The notes under the pieces: generated by a model | The model's database searches: none | The model's input: only the letters and a program-made list of their open reading frames with translations | What the model was told of the DNA's origin: nothing | Shown here: piece by piece, positions 15,492 to 25,266 of the stretch | Layout: each line of letters begins with the position of its first letter | Numbering within the stretch: the stretch's first letter is position 1 | Assembly (NCBI GenBank): GCA_025055575.1 | Contig: JANWWP010000058.1 | Location: forward strand, 1-51,609 | DNA length: 51,609 nucleotides | From: Flavobacteriales bacterium | GTDB lineage: Bacteria; Bacteroidota; Bacteroidia; CAIKAF01 | Reading direction: 5' to 3' | Made by a program: the position numbers and the translations under genes

Positions 15492-17618
15492 TTGGCCCGA
15501 GTGACTCTTTCTGCCAGCTTTTGGTGCCTTGTGCATGCGATTTTTCCATCGCTGGCCGTCTCACAGTCTCTGGCGTCGTGTCCAATCCTGACACTACCCG
15601 TTCCCTCCCTTCCGGATGACACATTGAGAGGTTGGGAAAAGTGGGAACAATTCGGTGTGGAACTTCCCGTAAGGCAAGTGCTTCAGGGAGGCAAAGCCCC
15701 ATGTTTTGGCTTCGCAGCCCCTGGGGCGGTGAGTCTGAGTCTTAACTTTGGTCCGGGCTCCTGGACTCGCAACGGGCGGGTGGTGGTGCGCAACAGCCGG
15801 TGGGAGGTCCACCAGGTTCTGCCTGCGGCCTTGTGGCATCGAAGGGACATTTGGCCGGCCACCCTGCCGTGCTATGGGGATACCTTGTATGTGGCTTTAG
15901 AAGGCAGCGACAGCGCCTGGGTGGAGGTAAATTCCGTGGTCTTCGGTTACAGAGATTGGCAGAGCACGCCTCGAGGTTTTGGAGACAGCGGCCCATGCAA
16001 TCAGGATGTAAATTGTGGTTTTCCGGCTTGGACCAACGAAAAACGCAGTGTGGTGCTGATGCTCACAGCGGGCAACACACGCAAATGTAGCGGCGCCCTG
16101 ATCAATAACACGGCCCAGGATGGCCGGCCTTTGCTCCTCACGGCCCGCCATTGCAATGTTCAAAGCAACAATATTTATTTATTTAACTATGAGAGCCCAG
16201 GATGTGAAGATGTGGATGGTCCTCTGCATCAATTTATTCAGGGGGGAACCATATTGGCGCAGTGGGCGCCCTCAGATTTTACATTGGTAGAACTCTCGGA
16301 GCCCCCGCCGGCCGATTTTTATCCCTTTTATGCCGGCTGGAACCGCACTCTTGTGCTTCCGGACTCCGGTGTGACGGGCATTCATCATCCGCGGGGAGAT
16401 GTTAAAAAAATCAGTCAGGACTTACAAAGTCCTTTGCCGGCCCCTTATTTGGGCGTTTCCGACACCACGCGCAACCATTGGCATGTAGCGGCTTGGGATT
16501 CGGGCACCACCGAACCGGTGTCTTCCGGATCGCCTCTGTTCGATGCCCAACATCACATCATTGGTCAATTGCATGGTGGCCAGGCCTCTTGTAATTTCAA
16601 TTTTAATGATTTCTATGGAATGCTGTATCACTCCTGGACAGGCGGGGGCACCCCAGCCACCTCACTGCAACCCTGGCTGGATCCTTTGGGCACTGCCCCC
16701 GGCCAATGGAATGGCCTGGACCCCTACCAGCCTGTCTGGAACAAAGACATCGGCTTCCTGAGTCCCAGTGTCGATTTGGAGGTGTGTGAAAATGACCCTG
16801 CGGTGATGATTCAGCTGCGCAATTTTGGATTCGATACAGTGCCCGGTCTGCGTCTTTGGCGGGTGCACCCCAGCGGTTTGGAATTGCTTTTGGATACCAT
16901 CCTTCAGCTGCCTTACAGTCAGATTTTTGCAACTGCGGTGCCCGTGGGGCCTTTGGAGCCTGGAGAATTGAGGAAGGAAATCTGGATAGCCCAAATGGTT
17001 CCTCAGGGAGATGAAAATCCCCTGAACGATTCACTGCAATTGAGCATTCGGCGGTTGAACGGCGAAAAAATCAAAATAAATATTTTTTCGGATGCCTATC
17101 CTTCGGAAACCGGCGCATTTGTTTTGAGCAGGCAGGGCGACACGCTTTGGAAAGCCCCGCCTTTGGCTTCTCAGACTCTGAATTCCTGGACACTGTGTCT
17201 TCCTTTTGATTGTTACGAGCTGCGCGTCACAGACAGCGGAGGAGATGGTTTGTGCTGTCAATATGGCGCTGGTTTTGTGGAAGTCGAGGACGCCCGGGGC
17301 CGGATTATGGGACGCCTGGACCAGTTTCAGAACGTAGGGGCCGTTCCATTCTGTATTCCTTTTGCGGAGGAATCCACGCGGCCTCTGACCCTCTTTCCGG
17401 TGCCTGCGCGGGATGTTGTTATGGTGCTGGTGCAGCCCGATGGGTCGGGAAATCCTTTTCGATGGCGCATCGTTTCTTCAGAAGGCCGGGTAGTGGCCGA
17501 AGGTGTGTGGGATAAATATTTCCATACATTTGACATTTCGGGTCTTGCCTCGGGGGTTTATTTGTTCACAATCTGGGATGAAGAAAAGCGTTTCTGCAAA
17601 AAATTTGTAAAGCTGTAA
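15492..17618 (+). CDS. Secreted trypsin-like serine protease with T9SS sorting domain
   Basis: A 708-residue exported protease resembling lysyl endopeptidase-type S1 enzymes. A signal peptide ends near AVSQS. The triad is visible as His220 in LTARHCN, Asp262 in APSDFTLVEL and Ser347 in SSGSPLFD, followed by IIGQLHGG. Cysteine-rich flanks suggest disulfides. After the catalytic domain come beta domains, including a region with DSGGDGLCC, and a C-terminal T9SS type A sorting domain (FPVPARDVVMV to ASGVYLFTI). The protein should cross the outer membrane through T9SS. The start is ambiguous: TTG at 15492 supplies an Arg to the signal peptide but sits almost at the predicted transcript start; GTG at 15501 leaves a short leader. 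First gene of a plus-strand operon. Confidence 0.88.
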   Translation: MARVTLSASFWCLVHAIFPSLAVSQSLASCPILTLPVPSLPDDTLRGWEKWEQFGVELPVRQVLQGGKAPCFGFAAPGAVSLSLNFGPGSWTRNGRVVVRNSRWEVHQVLPAALWHRRDIWPATLPCYGDTLYVALEGSDSAWVEVNSVVFGYRDWQSTPRGFGDSGPCNQDVNCGFPAWTNEKRSVVLMLTAGNTRKCSGALINNTAQDGRPLLLTARHCNVQSNNIYLFNYESPGCEDVDGPLHQFIQGGTILAQWAPSDFTLVELSEPPPADFYPFYAGWNRTLVLPDSGVTGIHHPRGDVKKISQDLQSPLPAPYLGVSDTTRNHWHVAAWDSGTTEPVSSGSPLFDAQHHIIGQLHGGQASCNFNFNDFYGMLYHSWTGGGTPATSLQPWLDPLGTAPGQWNGLDPYQPVWNKDIGFLSPSVDLEVCENDPAVMIQLRNFGFDTVPGLRLWRVHPSGLELLLDTILQLPYSQIFATAVPVGPLEPGELRKEIWIAQMVPQGDENPLNDSLQLSIRRLNGEKIKINIFSDAYPSETGAFVLSRQGDTLWKAPPLASQTLNSWTLCLPFDCYELRVTDSGGDGLCCQYGAGFVEVEDARGRIMGRLDQFQNVGAVPFCIPFAEESTRPLTLFPVPARDVVMVLVQPDGSGNPFRWRIVSSEGRVVAEGVWDKYFHTFDISGLASGVYLFTIWDEEKRFCKKFVKL

Positions 17619-17622
17619 GCCG

Positions 17623-18345
17623 GTGTTTTTTCACTCTGTTGTCAAAAAATTTTTTACCATTAAAATATCTTCCATGGTGCCCGCTGGTTTTACATCGGGC
17701 ATGCTTCCTGTGGGGTGGATTGTATTGTCGTCTTCCATTACAGTGCAAGCCCAGGAAACGACACCGCCCGAACGGCGGGTAGTGCAGTTTTCCGGCCTAG
17801 TACAAAATGAAAAAGGGGAAGCCCTGCCTTTCACAAATATTAGCATAAAAAATTCCTCCCGAGGCACCACCTCGGATGTCAATGGTTTTTTTACGCTCGT
17901 CTTACGGGAGAGGGATACCGTTATTTTTTCTTCCGTAGGTTACAAGATTTCTGCGGCGGTGATTCCTTCCGATATTCCCAACCAACGGTACTATCTGACC
18001 AAGACTCTCATACGCGACACGGTGTATTTGCGAAAAGCCACCGTTGGGCCTTTTTCCAAGGAGCAATTTGATGAAGCTTTTTTGAATTTGCGGTTGAAAG
18101 ATGATGATTACGAACGCGCCCTCCGCAATCTTCAGCAGCAAGAGATGGAACGCGTGCGCCAGGGCACCCCGATAGACGCCGGCGTGGCTTACAAAAACTA
18201 CATGGCAGAGCAATATCGCCAGTATTATTATGCCGGAGGCCTTCCCCCGCTGAATATTTTAAATCCTTTTGCCTGGTACCAATTTATTGATGCACTTAAA
18301 AAAGGAAAATTTAAGGATCCGTCCAAAACCTCCCGGAAAAAATAA
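17623..18345 (+). CDS. Secreted protein with carboxypeptidase-like regulatory domain
   Basis: A 240-residue exported protein. A signal-peptide-like stretch (GWIVLSSSITVQAQ) is followed by a CarboxypepD_reg-like beta sandwich at about residues 55-120 (FSGLVQNEKGEALPFTNISIKN, then TSDVNGFFTL). The second half is charged and helical and ends NPFAWYQFIDALKKGKFK. The domain is the same type as that on the N-terminus of the TonB-dependent receptor encoded 4 nt downstream, so the pair is probably cotranscribed and may act together at the outer membrane. The start is a GTG at 17623, 4 nt after the protease stop; later starts are possible because the n-region is long. The specific function is unknown. 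Confidence 0.8.
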   Translation: MFFHSVVKKFFTIKISSMVPAGFTSGMLPVGWIVLSSSITVQAQETTPPERRVVQFSGLVQNEKGEALPFTNISIKNSSRGTTSDVNGFFTLVLRERDTVIFSSVGYKISAAVIPSDIPNQRYYLTKTLIRDTVYLRKATVGPFSKEQFDEAFLNLRLKDDDYERALRNLQQQEMERVRQGTPIDAGVAYKNYMAEQYRQYYYAGGLPPLNILNPFAWYQFIDALKKGKFKDPSKTSRKK

Positions 18346-18349
18346 GGCT

Positions 18350-20857
18350 ATGGTCTGGCGGGCAGTGACGGCCTGTTTTCTGGGTTTTATTTTTTGGGGA
18401 AAAGCAGAAGCTCAGGTGAAAGCTGAGTTATACGGCCGGGTTACGGATGATAAAGGTGCGCCTGTGGAAGCGGTTTCTATCGGCGTACCGGGCGTAGCGG
18501 GTGTGGCTACGGATGCCAACGGGTCTTTTTCCCTCCTTCTCCCCCCCGGCACATACGAGCTGGTGGTTTCCCACCTGAATTACGAGCGTCTGACTTTGGC
18601 CGTTACGCTGCAGAATGGTCAACGTAAAAAAATGAATCTCCGGATTTTGCCACGATCTAATGAAATTACAATTATTGATATCGAATCGGAACGTTTTGAG
18701 GGGAGCACCATCCGGGCCTTGGATCCGGAAAATGCCCGCCTGGTAAGCACACCAGGGGATCCGCTCATCGGACTGCTGAAAAGCAGTGGAATGGGCGTGG
18801 CCTCCAACAACGAATTGAGCACCGGCTACTCTGTGCGTGGCGGCAATTTTGATGAAAATCTTATCTATATTAATGATATCGAAGTGTACCGGCCTTTTTT
18901 AGCCAGATCCGGTCAGCAGGAAGGCCTCAGTTTCATAAACAGCGATATGGTATCGGCCATCAGTTTTTCCACGGGTGGATTTCCGGCCCGCTACGGGGAG
19001 AAAATGAGCAGCGTGCTGGATATCGAATACCTGAAACCCACCCGTTTTCGGGCGTCGGTGTCGGGCGGCATCACGGGCGGCAGCCTTCTGCTCCAGGACG
19101 CCTGGTGGCACAAGCGCCTCCGCATGAATCTGGGAGCCCGATACCGCGCCAACAACTACATTTTGCGGGGTTTGGATACCCGGGGCGATTATCAGCCCCG
19201 CTTTGGGGATTTTCAAGGCCAACTGACCTTTGATATCACGGAAAACTTAGACATCACAGCTCTTGGAATATATAGCCTGAATCAATTCATTACTGTGCCG
19301 CGTACACGCGAAACCGCCTTCGGATTGATCAATCAGGCCTACCGCTTCACTGTATATTTTGAAGGGCGGGAAAAAACTCAATTTCGCACAGGCCTGGGCG
19401 CCCTCACTCTCAACTGGCGCCCCCGGCGCGAACACCAGATAAAATTCATAGGATCCTACACCGACACGCGCGAATCGGAAACCTTTGATGTGCTTGGCCA
19501 ATACCGCCTCAGCGATTTGGAAATTAACCTGGGGAGCGAAGAATTTGGTCAGGAAACACAGGCCCGTGGTGTGGGAGGTTTTCTGAACCATGCCCGCAAC
19601 TATCTCGATGCCCGCGTAATGACCGGCCAGGTGCGGGGCATGCACAGCCTTCCTGCCGGCACCTTACGCTGGGGAGCCGACTGGCGCACCGAACATATCC
19701 GTGATCGGATGCGGGAATGGAACATGCAGGATTCTTTGGGCTTTTTAATTCCCTATTTCGGCCCCCGCGATACCCAAAATTTGAGGGCGCCTTATGTCTT
19801 AAAGTCGGCTCAGGAATTGAACTCACACCGCTTTATGCTGTTCGTGGAACACACATTCAATTGGCGTACCCGCGACTCCCTGACCATCCTATTGAATGTG
19901 GGTGCGAGGGCCCAGTACTGGACCTACAATCAGGAATGGATGCCCGCGCCCCGGCTGTATTTTTCGCTCAGGCCCAAATGGCGGCGCCCCACAGTGTTCA
20001 GGCTGGCGGCGGGGGTGTATTATCAGGCGCCTTTTTATAGAGAATTTAGGGATCCCTGGGGCCGGCTCAATCCCCACATCCGGGCGCAGCGTTCGCTCCA
20101 TTTCATTGCCGGCGTGGATTACATCTTCAGAATGTGGGACAGGCCTTTCAAATTTGTCACCGAGGTGTATTACAAAGCTATGGACCGCCTGATCCCTTAC
20201 CAGCTGGACAATGTGCGCATCCGCTACTACGCCACCAACAACGCGCGCGGCTTCGCCACAGGCGTGGATATGAAACTCCATGGGCAATTTGTAAAAGGGG
20301 TGGAATCCTGGTTCACACTGTCCGTAATGTCCACAAAAGAGGATCTGAAGGATGACGTGTATTTTAAACGCCTCGACGCACAGGGCCAACCTGTGCCTCC
20401 GGCCAGCAATGTGCCTGTGGCCGACAGCGTGGCGGTGTATCCTGGCTACCTGCCCAGGCCCGTGGATCAGAGAGTAAGTTTAAGCATTTTTTTTCAGGAC
20501 TACATCCGGAACAATCCTAACTACAAGGTGCATCTGAACCTTTTGTTTGGAACCGGCTGGCCTTTTGGTCCTCCTACGTTTCGCCGTTACCAGGACGTGT
20601 TTCGAATGCCGTTTTACAGGCGGGTGGATATTGGTTTTTCATTCCAGCTTCTGCAGGCCGGGCGCAATAAAGAAAAAGAAAAGCGCCTCACACGCATCAT
20701 CAAAGCGGCCTGGCTTTCCCTTGAAGTTTTCAATCTTTTGGGTATTCGGAACACGGTATCCTACACTTGGATTCGGGACAACTATGGTCTGTACTATCCG
20801 GTGCCTAATTACCTGACACCCCGACTCTTCAATGCCAGGTTTGTTCTTGATTTTTGA
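18350..20857 (+). CDS. TonB-dependent outer-membrane receptor
   Basis: An 835-residue receptor. A signal peptide (AVTACFLGFIFWGKAEAQ) precedes a CarboxypepD_reg domain at about residues 25-105 (YGRVTDDKGAPVEAV). A plug domain contains STGYSVRGGNFDENLIYINDIEVY, and a 22-strand-type barrel ends in Phe (RLFNARFVLDF). It should import or bind a large substrate using TonB energy. No SusD-like partner or degradative enzyme is adjacent, so the substrate is unknown. I chose the ATG at 18350 because it gives a good signal peptide. An upstream ATG at 18269 lies inside the previous gene and would add a charged extension. It lies 4 nt after the preceding stop. Confidence 0.93.
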   Translation: MVWRAVTACFLGFIFWGKAEAQVKAELYGRVTDDKGAPVEAVSIGVPGVAGVATDANGSFSLLLPPGTYELVVSHLNYERLTLAVTLQNGQRKKMNLRILPRSNEITIIDIESERFEGSTIRALDPENARLVSTPGDPLIGLLKSSGMGVASNNELSTGYSVRGGNFDENLIYINDIEVYRPFLARSGQQEGLSFINSDMVSAISFSTGGFPARYGEKMSSVLDIEYLKPTRFRASVSGGITGGSLLLQDAWWHKRLRMNLGARYRANNYILRGLDTRGDYQPRFGDFQGQLTFDITENLDITALGIYSLNQFITVPRTRETAFGLINQAYRFTVYFEGREKTQFRTGLGALTLNWRPRREHQIKFIGSYTDTRESETFDVLGQYRLSDLEINLGSEEFGQETQARGVGGFLNHARNYLDARVMTGQVRGMHSLPAGTLRWGADWRTEHIRDRMREWNMQDSLGFLIPYFGPRDTQNLRAPYVLKSAQELNSHRFMLFVEHTFNWRTRDSLTILLNVGARAQYWTYNQEWMPAPRLYFSLRPKWRRPTVFRLAAGVYYQAPFYREFRDPWGRLNPHIRAQRSLHFIAGVDYIFRMWDRPFKFVTEVYYKAMDRLIPYQLDNVRIRYYATNNARGFATGVDMKLHGQFVKGVESWFTLSVMSTKEDLKDDVYFKRLDAQGQPVPPASNVPVADSVAVYPGYLPRPVDQRVSLSIFFQDYIRNNPNYKVHLNLLFGTGWPFGPPTFRRYQDVFRMPFYRRVDIGFSFQLLQAGRNKEKEKRLTRIIKAAWLSLEVFNLLGIRNTVSYTWIRDNYGLYYPVPNYLTPRLFNARFVLDF

Positions 20858-20859
20858 TT

Positions 20860-21246
20860 ATGCGTCGATTTTGGCTTGGCTTTGTTTTTGCTTTTCGGGG
20901 TCTGCGCCATGCAGCTGTCACCCAAAGAAACATGCGTTTTCATTTCTTTTCCTTGGGCGTGGTGCTGTTAGCGGGGTGGTGGGTCCAATTGTCCAGACTG
21001 GAGTGGGCTTTGGTGTTGTCCGTTTCGGCCGGCGTTTTTTGTGCTGAAATGTTCAATACTGCCGTGGAATGGCTTTGCGACCATGTGAGCCCCGGGCATA
21101 ACGAACAAGTAGGCCGTATTAAGGATGTTGCTGCCGCTGCCGTATTGGCTGCCGCCCTGGGGGCGCTGGCTACAGGCTTATTGGTTTTTGGACCGCATAT
21201 CGGACGTTTAGGGAAAATGGTTTATCATGCCCTATTCGCATCTTAA
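20860..21246 (+). CDS. Diacylglycerol kinase family membrane protein (DgkA type)
   Basis: A 128-residue protein with three membrane helices, the size and shape of prokaryotic DgkA/undecaprenol kinase. The active-site motif is AEMFNTAVEWLCDHVSP, corresponding to the conserved E-x3-NTA-x-E, followed by GRIKDVAAAAV. These enzymes phosphorylate diacylglycerol or undecaprenol with ATP in the inner membrane and feed phospholipid or carrier-lipid recycling. The ATG at 20860 lies 2 nt after the TonB receptor stop, making it the last gene of the plus-strand operon. An upstream start at 20854 would overlap the receptor. After its stop, the same frame remains open for about 58 codons without a start codon. 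Confidence 0.9.
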   Translation: MRRFWLGFVFAFRGLRHAAVTQRNMRFHFFSLGVVLLAGWWVQLSRLEWALVLSVSAGVFCAEMFNTAVEWLCDHVSPGHNEQVGRIKDVAAAAVLAAALGALATGLLVFGPHIGRLGKMVYHALFAS

Positions 21247-21342
21247 ATTTTTTTCAGATTTGAGATTCTTCAGGAACCAGAAGCCACGCATTTCCAACTC
21301 ATTGCAGAACAAATTCTGCTTCAATCCTACCGGAAAAATGGG

Positions 21343-21990
21343 TCACCGGATACGCCAGATTTCCCGAACAAACGGCTGAAGACCGTCAAAAAACAACTCC
21401 ACGGCAATCACCATAACGATTAACCCCATGATGCGCATCATCACTTTGTTGCCCGTGTCGCCAATCAGGGATTTTATGGTGCCGGCCAACAACAAAGTGA
21501 TCAGGGTGTTCACGCAAATAAGGAAAATGACGCCCACCAAAATGAGTTTTTCCTGGGTATCGCGGGCTTTGTCCATCATAATAACGGAGTTGGTGATGGC
21601 GCCGGGTCCTGCGATCATGGGGATGCCCAGGGGCGTAATGGACACATCGCTGATGTATTCTTTCACCTCTTCGCTGCGCAAGCGAATGGAAGAAAATCGG
21701 GCCTGCAGCATATCAAAACCAATTATAAAAAACAGGATACCCCCCACCACCCGGAGACCGTTGGTGGAAATATGAAAAAAGCCAAAAATGAAATTCCCGA
21801 AAAACCCAAAAAACATCATAATCAAAAAGGCTGTGATGGTGGCTTTGAGCGCGGTCTTCCGGCGTTCGGGCCGCGTGAGGGGCGCCGTCATCGTCAGGAA
21901 TACCGGAATCAGGCTCAGCGGATTAATAATGGTGAGGAAAGAAGTGAAAGTGTAAAAAAAGTAGTTGAGATAGCTTTGTGAAGCGGCCAT
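21343..21990 (-). CDS. MarC-family integral membrane protein
   Basis: A 215-residue protein with six hydrophobic segments and the MarC signatures FLTIINPLSLIPVFL near the N-terminus and PLGIPMIAGPGAITNSVIM in the middle. MarC proteins are inner-membrane proteins of unknown transport function; an older link to antibiotic resistance is not supported for the family. The start is the ATG at 21990. It overlaps the divergent glycosyltransferase ATG (21989) within CATG. Its own -7 box at 22007-22014 lies inside the coding region of that divergent gene. It converges with the diacylglycerol kinase gene; 21304-21319 contains a 6-bp hairpin (GCAGAA/TTCTGC) of uncertain use. Confidence 0.92.
   Translation of the reverse strand: MAASQSYLNYFFYTFTSFLTIINPLSLIPVFLTMTAPLTRPERRKTALKATITAFLIMMFFGFFGNFIFGFFHISTNGLRVVGGILFFIIGFDMLQARFSSIRLRSEEVKEYISDVSITPLGIPMIAGPGAITNSVIMMDKARDTQEKLILVGVIFLICVNTLITLLLAGTIKSLIGDTGNKVMMRIMGLIVMVIAVELFFDGLQPFVREIWRIR
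21971..21978 (+). promoter_or_regulatory. -7 box TAGCTTTG for the glycosyltransferase, inside marC
   Basis: An exact TAnnTTTG match on the plus strand, 10 nt before the ATG at 21989. It lies within the first codons of marC on the other strand. Confidence 0.5.
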
Positions 21991-22792
21991 GGAAGAGAAG
22001 CCTGCGCAAAATTACACCGTCCCCTCCGAAGGCGGCCTTTCCGGTGTTATCATCACGCACAATGCAGAAAGATATCTGGAAAAAGTGCTGATTGCCCTAC
22101 GTCAAATATGCGACGAGGTGGTGGTGGTGGATTGTGGCAGCCAGGATGCCACGGAAAGGATAGCCCGGCGCATGGGAGCCAGGTTTTTTCTGAAAGCCTG
22201 GCAAGGCTACGGCGCCCAGAAAAACTGGGGCATTCAGCAGGCGAGGGGGGGCTACATTTTATCCATAGACGCAGACGAAGTGCCGGATGAAACCTTGTTA
22301 CAAAGTATCCGGGCTGCCCGCCAAGCCGGATTGAAGGGGGTGTACAGGATTAACCGACTGCCTTTCTGGTGCGGGCGGCCTGTGCGGCACAGCGGCTGGT
22401 ATCCAGACCGCAAGGTCCGGTTATTTCCTAAAGGCCAGGCCTGTTGGAGCCAGGACCCCGTGCACGAAAGACTCTTGTATCCTCCCCATGTTCCCGTGCA
22501 GGATCTGGAAGGGCATCTCTTCCATTTCACCTACCACAGTATTCAAGAGCATGAAGAGCGAACCCAGAACTATGCCCGGCTGGCTGCGGGAAAGCTTAGC
22601 ACTCAGAACACATGGCGCCTTCGGTGGGGAATGTGGGTGAAACCACCCCTAAAATTCATCACCCACTGGCTTGTGCGGGGTGGCTTTCTGGACGGTACAG
22701 CGGGCTGGCATATCGCCCGTATTTCTGCTCTGGGGGTGTGGTGGCGTTACCAGGAAGCCTGGACCCTGAAAACTCAAAAAAGCGCTCTGTAA
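21989..22792 (+). CDS. Family 2 glycosyltransferase (WaaE/KdtX-like)
   Basis: A 267-residue GT-A glycosyltransferase. The nucleotide-binding start is GVIITHNAERYLEKVL. The metal-binding and donor motifs are VVVDCGSQDAT and SIDADEVP, and RPVRHSGWYPDRKVRLF matches the LPS core glycosyltransferases of the WaaE/KdtX group. A likely role is adding a sugar to a lipopolysaccharide core or other surface glycan, at the cytoplasmic side. The ATG at 21989 overlaps the marC ATG; the -7 box at 21971-21978 supports it. The 3' end overlaps the convergent BamA-like gene by 19 nt. The sugar and acceptor cannot be told. Confidence 0.9.
   Translation: MEEKPAQNYTVPSEGGLSGVIITHNAERYLEKVLIALRQICDEVVVVDCGSQDATERIARRMGARFFLKAWQGYGAQKNWGIQQARGGYILSIDADEVPDETLLQSIRAARQAGLKGVYRINRLPFWCGRPVRHSGWYPDRKVRLFPKGQACWSQDPVHERLLYPPHVPVQDLEGHLFHFTYHSIQEHEERTQNYARLAAGKLSTQNTWRLRWGMWVKPPLKFITHWLVRGGFLDGTAGWHIARISALGVWWRYQEAWTLKTQKSAL
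22007..22014 (-). promoter_or_regulatory. -7 box TAATTTTG for marC, inside the glycosyltransferase gene
   Basis: An exact TAnnTTTG match on the minus strand, 16 nt before the marC ATG at 21990. It lies within codons 7-9 of the divergent glycosyltransferase. Confidence 0.5.
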
Positions 22793-24489
22793 GCTACGTG
22801 AATTCGGGGTTCTCTCCACCGCAGCGGCGCCCCTTGAAGGACTCCATAGGCATAATACAATTCTAACTGACCGGCTTTGGTGTTCAAAGCTCCTCCGGCC
22901 CCAAAACCCAAAGGCCATGCGTAAACGCCGTTTTGATATTTCAAAAGGCCCCCGTTGGCGAAAAGGCAAATAAAAGACTGGCGTTCAAACCGGAGGCGCG
23001 GCTCCACGGTAAGCACCCCAAAGCGGGAGGCAAAGAGGCTCTCCTCATTAAAACCCCTGAGCTGCCTCAGCCCGCCCAGTCTGTATAATTGATTTTGAAA
23101 AACAGCCGGCCCTCCGACCAAGCCTCCGGCCAACGCGAGCCGAAGCACCCAGGGATGAACGACGCCGAGAAAGGATTCTGCGCGGAATGTGCTGTTCCAA
23201 AAGGGCGCTTTAAGCGGGGTACCACGGTATAATGTGTCCGGAAGTTCCGGCAGGCGTGGCATGTTTCTTAATCCGGCTGAGGCTTCTCCTTCCACAATAA
23301 AGCCAGAACCAGGATTGTACAAATTGTCGGTGTTGTGCCAATGCACCCCCAGGGAGGCCAGATTCATGGTGACATCGTGCGCCTGAGGCAGTGTTTTTAA
23401 TCCCGAAAGCTGGCTGCGCTCAATGAGTTGGCTTATAAAACGCTGATAACTAAATCTTAAATAATTCTGGCCGGGAAAAAGATATCGAATCCCCAGGGCC
23501 AGTTGAATATTTTGGAAGGAGGAATCTTTTCTGTAGTAATCAAAGCGGCCATCCAATCCTAAGGGGGTGTTAAAAATATAAGGCCATGCCAGGCCGGCGC
23601 GGAGGCTTTGGGTCCTCACCTGCAGCCGTCGCCATTCCAAATCTACAGACTCCCCAAAACCCAAGGCGTGATATAGCTGCAGCCGCGCTTCGCCCATCAA
23701 GAGCAGTCGGGCGTTAAAGGGGCTGGCCGGCGCTATGCCCAGGAATCCATAGACCGAACTGCAGGGCCGTTTGTTCAGGAGGACCCGAATGCGGGCCAGG
23801 CTGTCCACAAAATAAATTTTTGCGGGTTCCGCGGCTGTTGCAAAGGGCAGACGTTCCAACCGCTGGCGTGCGGCCCGAATGATTTTTTCGCGGTATGGAG
23901 ACCCTTTTCGGATGCCTAAATAGGCTTCAAGAAAGCGGGGAGAAACCTGGGCGCTGCCAGCCACCGAAATGCTGTCAAAATAAATACGCGGTCCTTTTTC
24001 CCACCTTCCGAATACTTCCATCGCGCCGAGTGATGTTCGGAGGGAATCCACCCAAAACTGTGAAAAAGGAAATCCTGAATTTTCTTCCCGTTGAAGATAG
24101 GGCATCACGTAGCGGGCGTATAGCGCACCCACTGAATACCGCATGGCCATGCGTCTTTCGGGGGTAATTAGAATAAAGTTCCGGTTGGGATGCCCTTTCA
24201 GCAGGCCTATCTCCAGGGTGTCGGCGGAACGTCGCGTGGCGTGCAACTCCGTATTCAGGAAACCCTGTTGCCAGAGACCCCGCAACTGGTTATCAATCCA
24301 GGCGAGAGCTGCCAGGCTGTCCTGGAATTTCAGGATGGTAGATTTCTGAGCTTTTGAGCCTTTGTCTGGAAGGACGCGCAGCACAAACGGAAGGCTCTGG
24401 GCGCCGGCTCTTAAAAATCCGGCGGCCAGAAAGGCCGCCGTCAGGGCAGCGACCAGTCCACGGGTTCTATCCCTTGTTCCAGTAGCCAT
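22774..24489 (-). CDS. BamA/TamA-like outer-membrane barrel protein
   Basis: A 571-residue Omp85-superfamily protein. A signal peptide ([19 protein letters not shown]) is followed by a periplasmic part with POTRA-like segments at about residues 80-245, including [32 protein letters not shown] 16-stranded barrel follows, with the family LRGFNEES (RGF) motif and a final aromatic residue (HVAYRALF). It is shorter than BamA and has fewer POTRA units, so it may be a TamA-like or specialised assembly factor rather than the essential BamA. The ATG at 24489 overlaps the ung gene by 49 nt; a later start is unlikely because it would remove the signal peptide. It converges with the glycosyltransferase gene. 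Confidence 0.85.
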   Translation of the reverse strand: MATGTRDRTRGLVAALTAAFLAAGFLRAGAQSLPFVLRVLPDKGSKAQKSTILKFQDSLAALAWIDNQLRGLWQQGFLNTELHATRRSADTLEIGLLKGHPNRNFILITPERRMAMRYSVGALYARYVMPYLQREENSGFPFSQFWVDSLRTSLGAMEVFGRWEKGPRIYFDSISVAGSAQVSPRFLEAYLGIRKGSPYREKIIRAARQRLERLPFATAAEPAKIYFVDSLARIRVLLNKRPCSSVYGFLGIAPASPFNARLLLMGEARLQLYHALGFGESVDLEWRRLQVRTQSLRAGLAWPYIFNTPLGLDGRFDYYRKDSSFQNIQLALGIRYLFPGQNYLRFSYQRFISQLIERSQLSGLKTLPQAHDVTMNLASLGVHWHNTDNLYNPGSGFIVEGEASAGLRNMPRLPELPDTLYRGTPLKAPFWNSTFRAESFLGVVHPWVLRLALAGGLVGGPAVFQNQLYRLGGLRQLRGFNEESLFASRFGVLTVEPRLRFERQSFICLFANGGLLKYQNGVYAWPLGFGAGGALNTKAGQLELYYAYGVLQGAPLRWREPRIHVAYRALF

Positions 24490-25142
24490 TGGTTGGCTTT
24501 AGAAAAATGCCGGCAACCCAGAAAACCGGAGGCGGAAAACGGTGAAGGGTGGGCCGCTTCAAGCACCAGATGCCGCCGTGTGTCCAATAAATCTTTTTTA
24601 GACCGGGCATCACGGCCCCAGAGCATAAAGCAGACGGGTTCGGCCTTTTCATTGACGGCTTGAAGGACGGCATCCGTAAATACCTCCCAGCCTTTGCCGG
24701 CATGCGACCGGGGTTGATTGGCCCGCACAGTCAGAACGGTGTTCAGCAATAAGACACCGCGTTCAGCCCAGGCCTGGAGGCACCCATGGGTTGGTGGCGG
24801 CAAACCCAGATCCGCCTCCAGCTCTTTAAAAATATTTTGAAGTGAAGGCGGCTGAGCTACACCTGGCAGTACAGAAAAACATAATCCGTGGGCCTGGCCT
24901 TCTCCATGATAGGGGTCCTGCCCTAAGATGACCACTTTTATCCGGCTGGGAGGGGTGGTGTTCAGAGCATTAAAAATCAGGCTTCCAGGCGGAAAAATGC
25001 GGTACTGTTTTTTTTCTTCCCGAAGAAAAAGTTTCAAGCGTTCGAAATAAGGTTTGTGAAATTCTTGTTCCAGGAGTGCACGCCACTCCGGATGCAGTTT
25101 AATGTTGTTGACAGGCGGGGTTACCGGGGTTTCCATATCCAC
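24441..25142 (-). CDS. ung: Uracil-DNA glycosylase
   Basis: A family 1 UDG that excises uracil from DNA and starts base-excision repair. The catalytic water-activating loop is [11 protein letters not shown] (Asp76), followed by [16 protein letters not shown] is present, and the DNA-intercalation loop [16 protein letters not shown] closes the active site. The length of 233 residues is normal. The ATG at 25142 is the only sensible start. It overlaps the downstream BamA-like gene by 49 nt and is presumably cotranscribed with it. I see no exact -7 box in the 124 nt upstream. Confidence 0.97.
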   Translation of the reverse strand: MDMETPVTPPVNNIKLHPEWRALLEQEFHKPYFERLKLFLREEKKQYRIFPPGSLIFNALNTTPPSRIKVVILGQDPYHGEGQAHGLCFSVLPGVAQPPSLQNIFKELEADLGLPPPTHGCLQAWAERGVLLLNTVLTVRANQPRSHAGKGWEVFTDAVLQAVNEKAEPVCFMLWGRDARSKKDLLDTRRHLVLEAAHPSPFSASGFLGCRHFSKANQWLLEQGIEPVDWSLP

Positions 25143-25209
25143 AGACAGGCAATTTTTTGATAGACGGAACGTTTATGTCTTACGTGTTGAAAAAATCACA
25201 TGGGATTCA

Positions 25210-25240
25210 TTTGCCTGAAACAATTCTCTGTGTACCTTTG
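25210..25240 (+). promoter_or_regulatory. Complete Bacteroidota-type promoter for the small lipoprotein
   Basis: A -33 TTTG (25210-25213) is separated by 19 bp from a -7 TACCTTTG (25233-25240). Both elements and the spacing fit the Bacteroidota housekeeping sigma consensus. The start codon at 25267 lies 26 nt downstream. Confidence 0.7.
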
Positions 25241-25266
25241 AACAAGATTTTTTTCTAAAATATTCC

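Noticed and set aside
15463-15702. N-terminal extension of the prenyltransferase frame to 15702
   Set aside because: It overlaps the signal peptide and first domain of the divergent protease and passes through both -7 boxes.
21247-21420. An open frame continuing in phase after the diacylglycerol kinase stop (FEILQEPEATHFQLIAEQILL...), about 58 codons
   Set aside because: It has no start codon, runs into the antisense of marC and has no recognisable family. It could be a gene remnant, but nothing else supports it.
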